Below, piece by piece: positions 50,990-60,615 of a stretch of 64,000 bases of DNA (its first letter is position 1; the number at the start of each line of letters is the position of its first letter). The stretch comes from Sorangium aterium (GTDB taxonomy: Bacteria; Myxococcota_A; Polyangia; Polyangiales; Polyangiaceae). Made by a program: the position numbers and the translations under genes. The notes beneath the pieces are model-generated. The model was not told where the DNA came from. It worked only from the letters and a program-made list of their open reading frames with translations, and made no database searches. The stretch spans positions 682,001 through 746,000 of the forward strand of contig NZ_JAQNDK010000001.1 in NCBI RefSeq assembly GCF_028368935.1. The letters are read 5' to 3'.

Positions 50990-53014
50990 ATGACGCAGGC
51001 ACACCACGACGACGCCGGAGCGCGCGACGCGCTTCAGGGCGGGCTCGCGACGGATCCGAAGCACAAGGCGAGGATCGAGGAGCTCGCCGAGCGCGTCGAG
51101 AAATACAGGGCGAGCTACTACGCGGGGCGCCCCGAGATCTCGGACGCGGCGTTCGACGCCCTTGAGGACGAGCTCCGCGCCCTCGATCCGGCGCACCCGG
51201 TGCTCGCCCGGGTCGGCTCGGCCTCGCTGATCACCGAGTGGGAGAAGGCGCGGCACGAGATCCCGATGGGCTCGCTCAACAAGGTCGTCTCCGAGGACGA
51301 GCTCCTGGGCTGGGTCGCCCGGTGCGACGAGATCCTCGTGAAGGACGGGCACGGCGGCACGGGCGCGGCGCCGCCGGCGCCGGGATCCATCTCGAGCGTC
51401 GCGGGTGACCTCTTCGTGGCGGAGAAGCTCGACGGCATCTCCATCGAGGTCATCTACAAGGGCGGCAAGCTCGTCGACGCCATCACCCGCGGCGACGGCG
51501 ACTGGGGCGAGCGGATCACCGCGAACGTCGCGCGGATGAAGGGGATCCCCTCGCGGATCCGGGAGAAGGGCCGGCTGTCCGTGCGCGGAGAGATCATCCT
51601 TCGCCTCTCGGACATGAAGCGCCACTTCCCCGGCGTCACCAGCCCGCGCAACATGGCCGCGGGCGCGGCCAAGCGGTTCGACGGCCAGGGGGCGGAGCAC
51701 TGCACCGTGCTCTTCTACGATGTCGCCGATCACCTCGAGATCCCGACGTGCCGGGCGCGCTTCGCCTGGCTGCGCGAGCTCGGCTTCGCGACGCCGCAGA
51801 CCGCGTACGGCAGCGTCGATGACGTCGTGAAGCTCTACCGGCGCTACTCGAGCGAGCTCCGCGCAGGCCTCGACTACGAGATCGACGGGCTCGTCGTCTA
51901 TGTGGACTCGCTCCACGTCCAGGGCCTGCTCGGCGACGTCAACCGCCGGCCGCGCGGCGCGGTCGCCTTCAAATTCGCGTCGCCCGCCAAGGTGACGACG
52001 GTCGTGGCGATCCAGTGGGACACCGGGCCGAGCGGCCGGGTCACCCCGGTGGCGATCGTCGAGCCGGTGGAGCTCGCCGGCGCGAACGTCCGGCGCGCTT
52101 CCCTGCACAACTCGGCCAACGTGCGGAGCCTCGGCATCGGGGTGGGCGACGAGGTGCTGGTCTCGCGCCGCAACGACGTCATCCCGTACGTCGAGGAGGT
52201 CGTCGAGAAGCGCGGCCCCGTCGCCGTCCCTCCATCGGCCTGCCCGGTTTGCAGCGCGCCGCTCGTCGTCGAGGGAGAGTACCTCCTCTGCCGGAACGCC
52301 GCGTGCCGCGCCCTCATCGAGGGGCGCATCCACAACTGGATCGACGCCATCGGCGCGCTGGAGTGGGGCGACAAGCTGATCGAGCAGGTGGTGGCCGCGG
52401 GCCTCGTGCGAGAGCCGCTCGACCTCTACAAGCTCACGGTCAAGAGCATCGCCGACCTCGATCGGCGCGGCGAGAAGAGCGCAACGAAGTGCCTGGAGCA
52501 GCTGAAGAGCCGCCTCCCGCTCGCGCTGCCGGTGTTCCTCGCGGCGCTCGGCATCGAGGGGTTCGCGATCCAGACCGCGCGGCTGCTCGTGTCGGCGGGG
52601 TACACGACGATCGAGAAGCTGCTCGCCGCCGGCGAGGACGAGCTCGCCAGCATCCCGGGCCTCGGCGCGATCAAGGCCGCGAGCATCATTCGAGGGCTGC
52701 GCGCCCGCAGCGACGAGATCGCGCGGCTGCTCGCCGCCGGCATCGTGCCCGTCGCGCCCGAGGCCGAGGGCCCGCTCGCCGGACTGACGTTCTGCTTCAC
52801 CGGCGCGGGCGCGCGCCCCCGCGGCGAGCTCACCCACCTCGTCGAGTCGAACGGCGGCCGGGTGCTGAACAGCGTCACGAAGGAGCTCAACTACCTCGTC
52901 ATCGCCGACGTGGCATCCACGTCGAGCAAGGCGGTGAAGGCGCGCAAGTACGGCACGAAGCTCATCACCGAGGACGATCTGGACAGGCTCATCGCCGAGC
53001 GCCGCGGCGGCTGA
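50990..53014 (+). CDS. ligA: NAD-dependent DNA ligase, divergent LigA
   Basis: Seals nicks using NAD+; 674 aa with complete layout: domain Ia (YYAGRPEISDAAFDALEDEL), adenylation domain with Lys146 in AEKLDGISIEV, OB fold, a Cys4 zinc finger (CPVC and CRNAAC), helix-hairpin-helix repeats (SIPGLGAIKAASI) and a C-terminal BRCT domain (FCFTGAGARPRGEL). Compared with the usual SLDNAF before the nucleotide pocket it has SLNKVV, and the NMN-binding Tyr is Phe55, so it is a divergent member, perhaps a second ligase beside a standard one elsewhere. A Gly/Pro insert precedes the adenylation Lys. Confidence 0.9.
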   Translation: MTQAHHDDAGARDALQGGLATDPKHKARIEELAERVEKYRASYYAGRPEISDAAFDALEDELRALDPAHPVLARVGSASLITEWEKARHEIPMGSLNKVVSEDELLGWVARCDEILVKDGHGGTGAAPPAPGSISSVAGDLFVAEKLDGISIEVIYKGGKLVDAITRGDGDWGERITANVARMKGIPSRIREKGRLSVRGEIILRLSDMKRHFPGVTSPRNMAAGAAKRFDGQGAEHCTVLFYDVADHLEIPTCRARFAWLRELGFATPQTAYGSVDDVVKLYRRYSSELRAGLDYEIDGLVVYVDSLHVQGLLGDVNRRPRGAVAFKFASPAKVTTVVAIQWDTGPSGRVTPVAIVEPVELAGANVRRASLHNSANVRSLGIGVGDEVLVSRRNDVIPYVEEVVEKRGPVAVPPSACPVCSAPLVVEGEYLLCRNAACRALIEGRIHNWIDAIGALEWGDKLIEQVVAAGLVREPLDLYKLTVKSIADLDRRGEKSATKCLEQLKSRLPLALPVFLAALGIEGFAIQTARLLVSAGYTTIEKLLAAGEDELASIPGLGAIKAASIIRGLRARSDEIARLLAAGIVPVAPEAEGPLAGLTFCFTGAGARPRGELTHLVESNGGRVLNSVTKELNYLVIADVASTSSKAVKARKYGTKLITEDDLDRLIAERRGG

Positions 53015-53030
53015 CCGAGGTGAGCCGCCG
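53005..53030. terminator. Hairpin between convergent ligA and DUF2804 genes
   Basis: cggcggct (53005-53012) pairs with agccgccg (53023-53030). The left arm overlaps the end of ligA, whose stop is at 53012-53014. Confidence 0.45.
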
Positions 53031-53047
53031 GCTCGATCCGTCGACCC

Positions 53048-54052
53048 CTACCAGGTGATGTCCTGGTCCTCCGTGACGCCAAGGACGTCGCGGAGCTCGA
53101 GGAGCCGCCCGTCCGGGAGGCGGATCGTGCCCGAATAGAGGCCGATCGGCTGCATGAACTCCGACGCGAGCAAGCCGAGGTTCGTGTGGTTCGAGTGCGC
53201 CGCGCCGGGGGCGAAGCGTAGATCCACGGCGCCGTCCGCGGTCCGGACGCGCCACGGGTCGAGCGGCCGCGCCGCGTCGAAGGTGAACCGGCCTTCGGCG
53301 AGCGGGATGAGCTCACCGTCGATCCAGATCGCGCACTCGGCGTCGCCGACGAAGCCTTCGCCCAGGTTCAGGCCGACGCGCTCGCCGCTCTCCGCGCGCC
53401 CCAGCGCGAGGGCCCAGCGCCAGGTCGTGCGGCGCCGCAGGAGGCCGCCCGTGTAGTCGTAGCTGGCGATCGCTCCGTCGAGGGAGATACGGCGACCGAG
53501 CACCGACGCCTCGCCTTCGACGCCGAGGAGCAGGCGCTTCTCGCTGGTGATCAGGACGCCATCCGAGGCCTGCGCGATCGCCGAGAGCGCCGGCGGGGCC
53601 CCGCGACCGTCGAGCCGCGCCTCGAGCTCGATGCCGCGCAGCGCGGCGGTCACCGCGGTCATCGCGTCCCTGCGCGGCCGCTCGATCCGCACGCGCGCGT
53701 GGGGGAGCCACACGCGCGCGGAGCAGCCTTCGCCGCTCGCCTCGCCCACGCTCGCCGCGAAGGGCGGCCCGAACGCCGCGCGATCCACGAGCAGCCGCCG
53801 GCCGGCCTTGTCGAAGACGACGCTGAACGCGATCGAGAGGTAGCCGAGCTGCACGACCGCGACGGCGACGAACACCTCGTCGGACGCGATCGCCACGTAG
53901 ACCCATCGCTTGTGCTTGAGCAGCCGATCGAGCCAGCGCGGCGCGAGGAGCGCCGGGTCGACGCGGGGGAGATCGCCCCGGTACGACCCGACGCGCGCCG
54001 CTCCCGTGATCGGGTCGAGGATCGCATCGGGCGGCGTGATGAGCTCGCGCAT
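53048..54052 (-). CDS. DUF2804 family protein
   Basis: Protein of 334 aa matching the DUF2804 pattern: an N-terminal region with YRGDLPRVDPALLAPRWLDR and KRWVYVAIASDEVFVAVAVV, a central DYTGGLLRRRTTWRWALALG and GLNLGEGFVGDAECAIWIDG, and a C-terminal IGLYSGTI strand. The fold resembles lipocalin-like/tocopherol cyclase-like beta proteins (family knowledge, uncertain). No catalytic residues can be assigned, and no signal peptide is present. The function is unknown. It is convergent with ligA. Confidence 0.8.
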   Translation of the reverse strand: MRELITPPDAILDPITGAARVGSYRGDLPRVDPALLAPRWLDRLLKHKRWVYVAIASDEVFVAVAVVQLGYLSIAFSVVFDKAGRRLLVDRAAFGPPFAASVGEASGEGCSARVWLPHARVRIERPRRDAMTAVTAALRGIELEARLDGRGAPPALSAIAQASDGVLITSEKRLLLGVEGEASVLGRRISLDGAIASYDYTGGLLRRRTTWRWALALGRAESGERVGLNLGEGFVGDAECAIWIDGELIPLAEGRFTFDAARPLDPWRVRTADGAVDLRFAPGAAHSNHTNLGLLASEFMQPIGLYSGTIRLPDGRLLELRDVLGVTEDQDITW

Positions 54053-54118
54053 CGGACGAGAGTAGCGGCGACGTCGTCGTTGCCCAAGGCGAGGGACGCC
54101 GGAAACCTGACATCGTTA

Positions 54119-54145
54119 GAATCGCGTGAATCGCGTGAATCGCGT
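54119..54145 (+). repeat. Three tandem copies of a 9-bp unit before pruA
   Basis: gaatcgcgt occurs three times without spacing at 54119-54127, 54128-54136 and 54137-54145, in the interval between the divergent DUF2804 and pruA genes. Confidence 0.85.
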
Positions 54146-54249
54146 GATTGCGCCGAGCGCTCTCCGCCGTGGCCATCTGGCTCACGCCGCGGCGGAGAGC
54201 AGCGGCGCCGGAGCCTGCGCGCCCTCGGCTCCCCCGCTAGACTCGCGTC

Positions 54250-55889
54250 ATGATCGACGCCATCGCCACGCCCCCGAGCCCTCTGAACGAGCCCGTCCTC
54301 ACGTACGCGCCTGGCAGCCCGGAACGCGCGGCCCTCAAGGCGGAGCTCGACCGCCGGGCGCGGGAGACGATCGAGATCCCGATGGTCATCGACGGCGAAG
54401 CGATCCGGACTGGAGCGCTCGACGAGGTCCGCGCGCCGCACCGGCGCGACCTCCTCCTCGCCCGGGCTCACCAAGGTGGCGCCGAGCACGTCGCGCGCGC
54501 GATCGAGGCCGCCCGACGGGCGCACCCCGCCTGGTCGAGGACGCCGTGGACCGAGCGCGCCGCCGTGTTCCTCAAGGCGGCCGAGCTGCTCGCGACCCGG
54601 TACCGCCCCACGCTCAACGCGGCGACGATGCTCGGGCAGAGCAAGACGGCGTACCAGGCCGAGATCGACTCGGCCTGCGAGCTCATCGACTTCTTCCGCT
54701 ACAACGTCCACTTCGCCCACCGGATCGCGGCGGAGCAGCCGGCGAGCGCGCCCGGCGTCTGGAACCTCGCGGAGCCTCGCCCGCTGGAGGGCTTCGTCTT
54801 CGCGGCGACGCCGTTCAACTTCACCGCGATCGCGGGCAACCTGTGCGCGGCCCCGGCGCTGATGGGCAACACCGTGGTCTGGAAGCCGTCCGCGAACGCG
54901 CTGTACTCCGCGCACTTCGTGATGGAGCTGCTGATCGAGGCGGGCCTCCCGCGCGGCGTCATCAACCTCGTCATGGGCCCGCCCGAGCTGGTCTCGAACG
55001 CGTGCCTCGATCATCCGGACTTCGCCGGCATCCACTTCACCGGCTCGACCGCGGTCTTCCAGTCGATCTGGCGCCGCATCGGGGAGAACATCGGGCGCTA
55101 CCGCAGCTACCCGCGGATCGTGGGCGAGACCGGCGGGAAGGACTTCGTCTTCGCGCACGCGAGCGCCGACGTCGACGCGCTCGCCGTGGCGCTCGTCCGG
55201 GGCGCCTACGAATTCCAGGGGCAGAAGTGCTCGGCCGCGTCGCGCGCGTACATCCCCCGCTCGCTCTGGCCGGCCCTCAAGGACCGGCTCGTGGGCCACA
55301 TCCGGGCGATCCGCGTCGGGGACGTCGCCGACTTCCGCAACTTCATGGGCGCGGTGATCGACGAGCGAGCGCACGCGCGGCTCACGGGGCGGATCGCCGC
55401 GGCGAAGGCGGACGCGGCGTGCTCGATCGTGTGCGGCGGCGGCGCGCGCGCGCACGACGGGAGCGACGGCTGGTTCCTCGAGCCGACGCTGATCGAGACC
55501 ACGGATCCGCCCACCCGCTGATGGCGGAGGAGCTGTTCGGGCCGGTGCTCACGGTCTGGGTCTACCCCGACGGCGAGGAGCACAGGGCGCTCGCGCTCTG
55601 CGACGAGACGTCGCCGTATGGCCTGACCGGCGCCGTGTTCGCGCGGGATCGGGCGTTCATCGAGGCGGCGAGCGACGCGCTCCGCTTCGCCGCGGGCAAT
55701 TTCTACATCAACGACAAGCCGACCGGCGCCGTCGTCGGACAGCAGCCGTTCGGCGGCGCGCGCGCCTCCGGCACGAACGACAAGGCAGGCAGCCTGTTCA
55801 ACCTGCTCCGCTGGGTCTCCCCCCGGGTCGTGAAGGAGACGTTCTCCCCGCCGCGCGCGGTCGCCTATCCGTTCATGGCGGCCGAGTAG
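54250..55889 (+). CDS. pruA: L-glutamate gamma-semialdehyde dehydrogenase, frameshifted as sequenced
   Basis: Delta1-pyrroline-5-carboxylate dehydrogenase, the last step of proline breakdown, oxidising glutamate semialdehyde to glutamate with NAD+. The combined product would be about 546 aa, normal for the family. Visible are ATPFNFTAIAGN, the catalytic Glu293 in VGETGGKDFV and the nucleophile Cys327 in FQGQKCSAASRAY. The first frame stops at 55521 after LIETTDPPTR. The expected continuation MAEELFGPVLTVWVYPDGEE runs in the next frame from 55521 to 55889. Restoring one C in the run near 55508-55513 would join them. This is either a sequencing error or a true inactivating mutation. Confidence 0.88.
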
Positions 55890-55905
55890 GAAGCGCGCCG
55901 CGCGC

Positions 55906-55928
55906 CGACGAGGCGGCGGGCCTCGTCG
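55906..55928. terminator. Hairpin between convergent pruA and lipoprotein gene
   Basis: cgacgagg (55906-55913) pairs with cctcgtcg (55921-55928) around a 7-nt loop. It can serve both strands. Confidence 0.55.
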
Positions 55929-55929
55929 A

Positions 55930-56205
55930 TCAATCCTCCGGCGAATAGTCGCAGACGCCACCCGCGAGGTCGGCGCAGGACCGGTCCTCCTCCTCGTAAC
56001 ACTCGGCCGTGCGCTCGATGGCCGTGGCATAGGACGCGCGGTCGGACAGCTCGAGGCACAGCGCGACGCACGTGTCCTTTCCAGGGCTGTCGGTCTGGCA
56101 CTCGGCGTTCTTCGTGCAGACGACGTCGCACGCGTCGATGTCGGGCGAGCAGCCAGGGATGGGAGCGAAGAGCAGCAGGGCCAAGACGAGCGCGTGACGG
56201 GGCAT
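55930..56205 (-). CDS. Small Cys-rich lipoprotein
   Basis: Predicted lipoprotein of 91 aa. The ATG at 56205 has GGAG about nine bases upstream. A short signal sequence (LALLLFAPIPGC) gives a lipobox at Cys19. The mature chain has eight further cysteines, including DACDVVCTKNAECQT and DTCVALCLELSD, suggestive of a compact disulfide-bonded fold. I do not recognise the function. It resembles the proteins at 49646 and 63567 in build. Confidence 0.7.
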   Translation of the reverse strand: MPRHALVLALLLFAPIPGCSPDIDACDVVCTKNAECQTDSPGKDTCVALCLELSDRASYATAIERTAECYEEEDRSCADLAGGVCDYSPED

Positions 56206-56649
56206 AACGAAAGCTCCGACGGCCATCGGAGCACGCGGCCGAGCCGGCGGCGAGAGGCGAGCAGAGGGCGGCCGCGGGGCGCCGGCTCGCCCCTGCCCCG
56301 GATCCCTCCTGGAAGTGCGCGCCGCCGGAGGCGAATCGAGCCGGTGAGCCCACCCGCGAACTTCGTGTTCCGCCCGAGTCGTTAAGCGCACCAGCGAAGA
56401 TGGGGGTCTCTTCTCAGGAGTCATGCCCGGAGTCATTGCCATCCGACTCGCCAGCCACCGAGCTCTACAGGGCGATCCGACCTCGACCATTCGGTTGTGG
56501 AGCAGCACCCGACCATTACGTATGCTCCAGATCTCCGCCCGTCAAAAGCGTGCGCTCCCATGGCGCGCAGGACGAGCAGAAGCGTAGGTGTATATTTCCC
56601 ACGCCGCTACACCAGGGGTCGCTGTGGGATAGAAAACGTTGGAGGTGCC
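56206..56649. other. Intergenic region before the PPC-type lipoprotein
   Basis: A 444-base stretch between divergent genes, less GC-rich in its second half. It contains a direct repeat of cgaccatt (near 56486 and 56509) and an AT-rich gtgtatatttccc at about 56588-56600 that may be part of the promoter for the gene at 56650. No gene is supported. Confidence 0.45.
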
Positions 56650-58164
56650 ATGAAGTCGATGCATTTTCTGGGTTTCTTCGTGCTCGGCACGATCGCGGCG
56701 ACCGCCGCAGGCTGCGGCGGAGGCAACGAGGGCGACGGCGGCGGAGGCGAGGGAGGAGCCGGGAGCACCACGACGTCCTCCGCGACCACCGGCCCCGTCG
56801 CCGGCAGCACCTCCACGGGCGCGGGCGAGGTGGACGACGGCAACGATAGCCCCGAGGAAGCGGAGCCGATCCAACCCGAGGACAACTGGCTTTCGGGGAC
56901 GCTCGAGCCGCTGGACACGGACGCTGACTACTACAGCTTCACTGGAGCCAAGGGTCAGCCCGTGTATATCCTGAGCGACGCGAAGCCTTCGGATGACGAG
57001 CGGGATCCGACATACCCCGATACAGTCATCACGGTGCTTGACGCCGACGGGAACCAGCTCGCGCAAAACGACGACCCGGCCCGGGGCTTCACCAACGACA
57101 GCGAGCTCCTCACCGTCCTGCCAGCGGACGGCGAGTACTTCATCGTCGTCCAGGATTGCAACGCAGCCTTCCCGCAGTTCGCCTTCCCGGACGGTTGCTT
57201 CAACCCGGCGGACGTCCTGAGCTTCGACTATGGGCTGCGGCTCATCCCGCTCGATGTGGCGGAGAGCGACACCGATAGCCTCATCGGCGATACGGAGCCC
57301 AACAATGACGCCGAGCAGGCCGTGCAGCTGCACTATGAGCTGAACGACGACGAGTCGGGCCACTTCACCACCTTCGCGTTCGGCAATTTCGAGAGCGCGA
57401 CCGACGTCGATGTGTATTCGTTCACCCCGCCGGAGACCCCGGCGGTCGACAACGCCATCCTCGCCCAGCTGATCGCCGACCAGCCGACGGGGATCGAGGG
57501 CAACGGCGCGACGGTGGACGTCAGCGAGATCGCCGTGTTCGCTTCGACCGATCTGACCAACGCCTACGCGAAGGTGGACCCGTCGACGGGCGGCGATATC
57601 GCCCTCCCGGTGGAAGCCGGGCAAGAGTACTTCGTCTTCGTCAAGCGCCCTGCGGGCGAGGTGGGAAAGAACGATTTCTACATCCTGCTGCACAACCGCA
57701 CGAACTCCGATCCCCTCGAGGCCGAGGACGAGACCAACGGTGTCATTGAGACGCCGGAAGCCGGCCTGGTCTCCTTCCCCAACGGGGGAGGCGGCGTCAG
57801 CTACGCGATCGAGGGGCAGATCGTCGACGGAGAGACCGCAGACGTCGACATCTATGCGGTCCCCCTCGACGACGTGGAGGCGGGCTGGACGTTCTCGGTC
57901 ATCTGCGAAGCGCAGCGCAACGGGTCCGGGGTCCGCGAGCTCAGCGCCGAGGTGCTGAACGGAGACGGCGCACCGATCGACACCGCCACCTACTCGGCGA
58001 CGGAGACCGAAGACGAAAACCTGTACGTCGAGCGGGTCGCGATCCCGGAGGGCGCGGCGGACAACCGGTTGCTCGTCAAGGTATCGGCCGGAACGCCCGC
58101 CGCCGACGTGACGAGCCGAGGGTACAACTGCCTCTTCGCTTACCTGCCGCCGGAGACCAACTGA
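56650..58164 (+). CDS. Lipoprotein with PPC-type (pre-peptidase C-terminal) domains
   Basis: Predicted exported lipoprotein of 504 aa with a perfect GGAGGT six bases before the ATG. The signal sequence ends at the lipobox TAAGC (Cys22), followed by a 40-residue Gly/Ser/Thr linker. The remainder repeats a PPC-like beta-sandwich at least twice: the first unit has DNWLSGTLEPLDTDADYYSF and DGEYFIVVQDCN, the next EPNNDAEQAVQLHYELNDD and DVDVYSFTPPE, and a third weaker unit runs from about residue 385. No enzyme domain is present. Such proteins are common on myxobacterial cell surfaces. The composition is slightly less GC-rich and acidic. Confidence 0.78.
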   Translation: MKSMHFLGFFVLGTIAATAAGCGGGNEGDGGGGEGGAGSTTTSSATTGPVAGSTSTGAGEVDDGNDSPEEAEPIQPEDNWLSGTLEPLDTDADYYSFTGAKGQPVYILSDAKPSDDERDPTYPDTVITVLDADGNQLAQNDDPARGFTNDSELLTVLPADGEYFIVVQDCNAAFPQFAFPDGCFNPADVLSFDYGLRLIPLDVAESDTDSLIGDTEPNNDAEQAVQLHYELNDDESGHFTTFAFGNFESATDVDVYSFTPPETPAVDNAILAQLIADQPTGIEGNGATVDVSEIAVFASTDLTNAYAKVDPSTGGDIALPVEAGQEYFVFVKRPAGEVGKNDFYILLHNRTNSDPLEAEDETNGVIETPEAGLVSFPNGGGGVSYAIEGQIVDGETADVDIYAVPLDDVEAGWTFSVICEAQRNGSGVRELSAEVLNGDGAPIDTATYSATETEDENLYVERVAIPEGAADNRLLVKVSAGTPAADVTSRGYNCLFAYLPPETN

Positions 58165-58182
58165 GGGTCTGAAGCACCTCGC

Positions 58183-58215
58183 GGCGTGAGCGCCCGTCCA
58201 CCGGGCGCTCACGCC
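58183..58215 (+). terminator. Strong hairpin after PPC-type lipoprotein gene
   Basis: A perfect 14-bp stem pairs 58183-58196 with 58202-58215 around a 5-nt loop, 18 bases after the stop. Confidence 0.65.
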
Positions 58216-58350
58216 GGGTGCTCTGGAGCACGCGGCGCAAGACCGCGCTCGAAGGCCGGCACCGCGCTCCGTCGTCGGCAGACCCGCGGGAGCAGATCGC
58301 CGGCGGCTGCCCCCGGGCCTCCCCGCTCCCCGTGGTATAGCCCGACCGAC

Positions 58351-60498
58351 ATGAAGGTCGGCACCACACCCGCGCGCTCAGGGCTCCTCTCCCTTCTCCT
58401 GCTCGTCGCCTGCAACGCTGGCACCCAGACCGGTGAGGTCTCCTCGCCGGCCAGGACCGGCGGCGCCGCGCCGCAGGGGGCGACGTCGACGCCGGCGACG
58501 ACCGCGCCGCCCGAGCCGACGCCGCGCGCCGAGTTCGATCCCGTGGCGCAGGGGCTCACCGTGGAGGGAGTGAAGCAGCTCTGCGACGAGCACCTGCGCG
58601 CCGCAGAGGGGCACCTCGCCGCGATCCGGGCGCTCCGAGGCGCGCCGCCGGAGAAGCTCACCTACGCCGCGACGCTCGGGCGGTTCGACGACGCCGCGCT
58701 CGAGGTGAACAGCGCGGGCGAGTTCCCGTACTTGATGGGGGTCGCGCACCCGGACGCGGCGGTGCGAGAGGCCGCGAGGCTCTGCGAGCCGAAGGTCGAC
58801 AGGTTCACGACCGCGATGTGGCTGGACGCCGATCTCGCCGCCGTCATCGAGGCGTACGCCGAGAGAGGCGACGCGCGCGAGGCGTTGAACGGTGAGCGCG
58901 CCCGGCTGCTCGCCGATGTCCTCCGCGACTTCCGCCGCAACGGGCTGTCGCTGCCGGTAGACCGACAGCAGCGCCTCCGCGACGTGAACGAGCAGATCAC
59001 CCGCATCGGACAGGAGTTCATGTCGAACCTGTCCGCCTCGACCGCATCGATCGAGATCGCGCCCGCGTCCCTCCAGGGGCTGCCCAAGGAGTACGTGGCG
59101 AAGCACGCGCCGAAGGCGAACGGCAAGGTCGAGATCACCACCGACTACCCCGACTTCTTCCCGTTCGTCACCTACGCCAAGGACCGCAAGGCCGCGCTCG
59201 ATCTCTACGTCCTGTTCACCAACCGCGGCGGCGAGAAGAACGTGAAGCTGATCGATCGCCTCCTCGCGCTCCGCTCCGAGAAGGCGAAGATGCTCGGCTA
59301 CAAGAGCTGGGCCGACTACGCCATCGAGCCGCGAATGGCCAAGACGAGCGGCGCCGTGCGCGGCTTCCTTGACCAGGTCAGGGCCGCGCTGAAAGAGCCC
59401 GCCAAGGCCGAGTTCGCCGCGCTGATGAAGGAGCACGCGCGGCTCGGGGGAAAGCCGACCGACAAGCTCCCCCCCTCGGATCGCTACTTCCTCGAGGACC
59501 GTGTCCGCGCGTCCACGTACCAGTTCGACTCGCAGGCGCTCTCGGACTACCTCGAGCTCGGCGCGGTGAAGCAGGGGCTCATGGACATCACCGCGAGGAT
59601 GTACGCCCTCGAGTACAAGGAGGTCCCCGCGAAGGCGTGGCACCCCGACGTGACCGCGTACGAGGTGCGCTCCGAGGGCAAGCTGATCGGCAAGTTTTAC
59701 CTCGACCTCTACAGCAGGCCCGACAAGTACAAACATGCCGCGATGTTCGCCGTGCGGACGGCGAAGCTGCTCGACGACGGGTCGTGGCAGACCCCCGTCG
59801 CGGCGCTCGAGTGCAACTTCCCGAAGCCGGGGGCGCAGCCGGCGCTGATGTCCCACGAGGACGTGGTGACGTTCTTCCACGAGTTCGGGCACGTGCTGCA
59901 CCACCTCCTGACGCGCTCGGAGCTGGCCTCCTATTCAGGGACCGCGACGGTGCGCGACTTCGTCGAGGCGCCGAGCCAGATGTTCGAGGAGTGGGCGTGG
60001 TCGCGCGAGGTGCTCGATCTGTTCGCGAAGCACCACGCGACCGGCGAGAAGATCCCGGACGCCCTCTTCCAGGCGATGACCCGCGCGCGAGGCTTCGGTC
60101 GAGCGCTCGCGACGCAGCGGCAGCTCACGCTCGCGTCGATCGATCTGGAGCTCCACACCCGCGATCCTGGCTTCGACGCGACCCTGGTCGTGGAGCAGGC
60201 GCAGCGCGCGAACGAGTCCTTCGCGTTCGTGAAGGGGACGCACCTCCAGTCGAGCTTCGGACACCTCATCACCTACGACGCGGGCTACTACGGCTACCAG
60301 TGGGCGCTGTCGCTCTCGCGCGACGTGCTCACCCGCTTCAAGAAGGAAGGCCTGCTGAACCCCGCCGTCGCGCGCGCCTTCCGCGACGAGGTGCTCGCGA
60401 AGGGCGGCGGCGTCGAGGCGGGAGCGCTCGTCGCCCGCTTCCTCGGTCGACCGCCGAGCCACGACGCGTACCTCGCTTACCTCCAGGGCAAGGAGTGA
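58351..60498 (+). CDS. M3 family oligopeptidase, lipoprotein
   Basis: Zinc metallopeptidase of the thimet oligopeptidase family, 715 aa. A lipobox (LLLLVAC, Cys21) makes it an exported, lipid-anchored enzyme, which is unusual since most M3 peptidases are cytosolic. The zinc site is HEFGH at residues 510-514 with the third ligand Glu539 in FVEAPSQMFEEW. The N-terminal helical domain carries LRDVNEQITRIGQEFMSNL. The family's substrate-binding GYYGYQWAL is visible near residue 645. The ATG at 58351 is taken as start because it gives the signal sequence. The stop lies 117 bases from a convergent gene. Confidence 0.9.
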   Translation: MKVGTTPARSGLLSLLLLVACNAGTQTGEVSSPARTGGAAPQGATSTPATTAPPEPTPRAEFDPVAQGLTVEGVKQLCDEHLRAAEGHLAAIRALRGAPPEKLTYAATLGRFDDAALEVNSAGEFPYLMGVAHPDAAVREAARLCEPKVDRFTTAMWLDADLAAVIEAYAERGDAREALNGERARLLADVLRDFRRNGLSLPVDRQQRLRDVNEQITRIGQEFMSNLSASTASIEIAPASLQGLPKEYVAKHAPKANGKVEITTDYPDFFPFVTYAKDRKAALDLYVLFTNRGGEKNVKLIDRLLALRSEKAKMLGYKSWADYAIEPRMAKTSGAVRGFLDQVRAALKEPAKAEFAALMKEHARLGGKPTDKLPPSDRYFLEDRVRASTYQFDSQALSDYLELGAVKQGLMDITARMYALEYKEVPAKAWHPDVTAYEVRSEGKLIGKFYLDLYSRPDKYKHAAMFAVRTAKLLDDGSWQTPVAALECNFPKPGAQPALMSHEDVVTFFHEFGHVLHHLLTRSELASYSGTATVRDFVEAPSQMFEEWAWSREVLDLFAKHHATGEKIPDALFQAMTRARGFGRALATQRQLTLASIDLELHTRDPGFDATLVVEQAQRANESFAFVKGTHLQSSFGHLITYDAGYYGYQWALSLSRDVLTRFKKEGLLNPAVARAFRDEVLAKGGGVEAGALVARFLGRPPSHDAYLAYLQGKE

Positions 60499-60615
60499 AC
60501 GGGCCAGCCGCGGAGCGGACGCAGCGCTCGGCGATGGCAAGGCCTGCGCTGAGCGCTCGGCCGCGGAGCGGCGCAGGGGTCTGGCCATCCGTGATCGGAC
60601 GCCTGACGGGAAAGC

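Noticed and set aside
55521-55889. The end of pruA as a separate small gene starting at ATG 55521
   Set aside because: The product is exactly the missing C-terminus of the dehydrogenase and has no upstream signals of its own.
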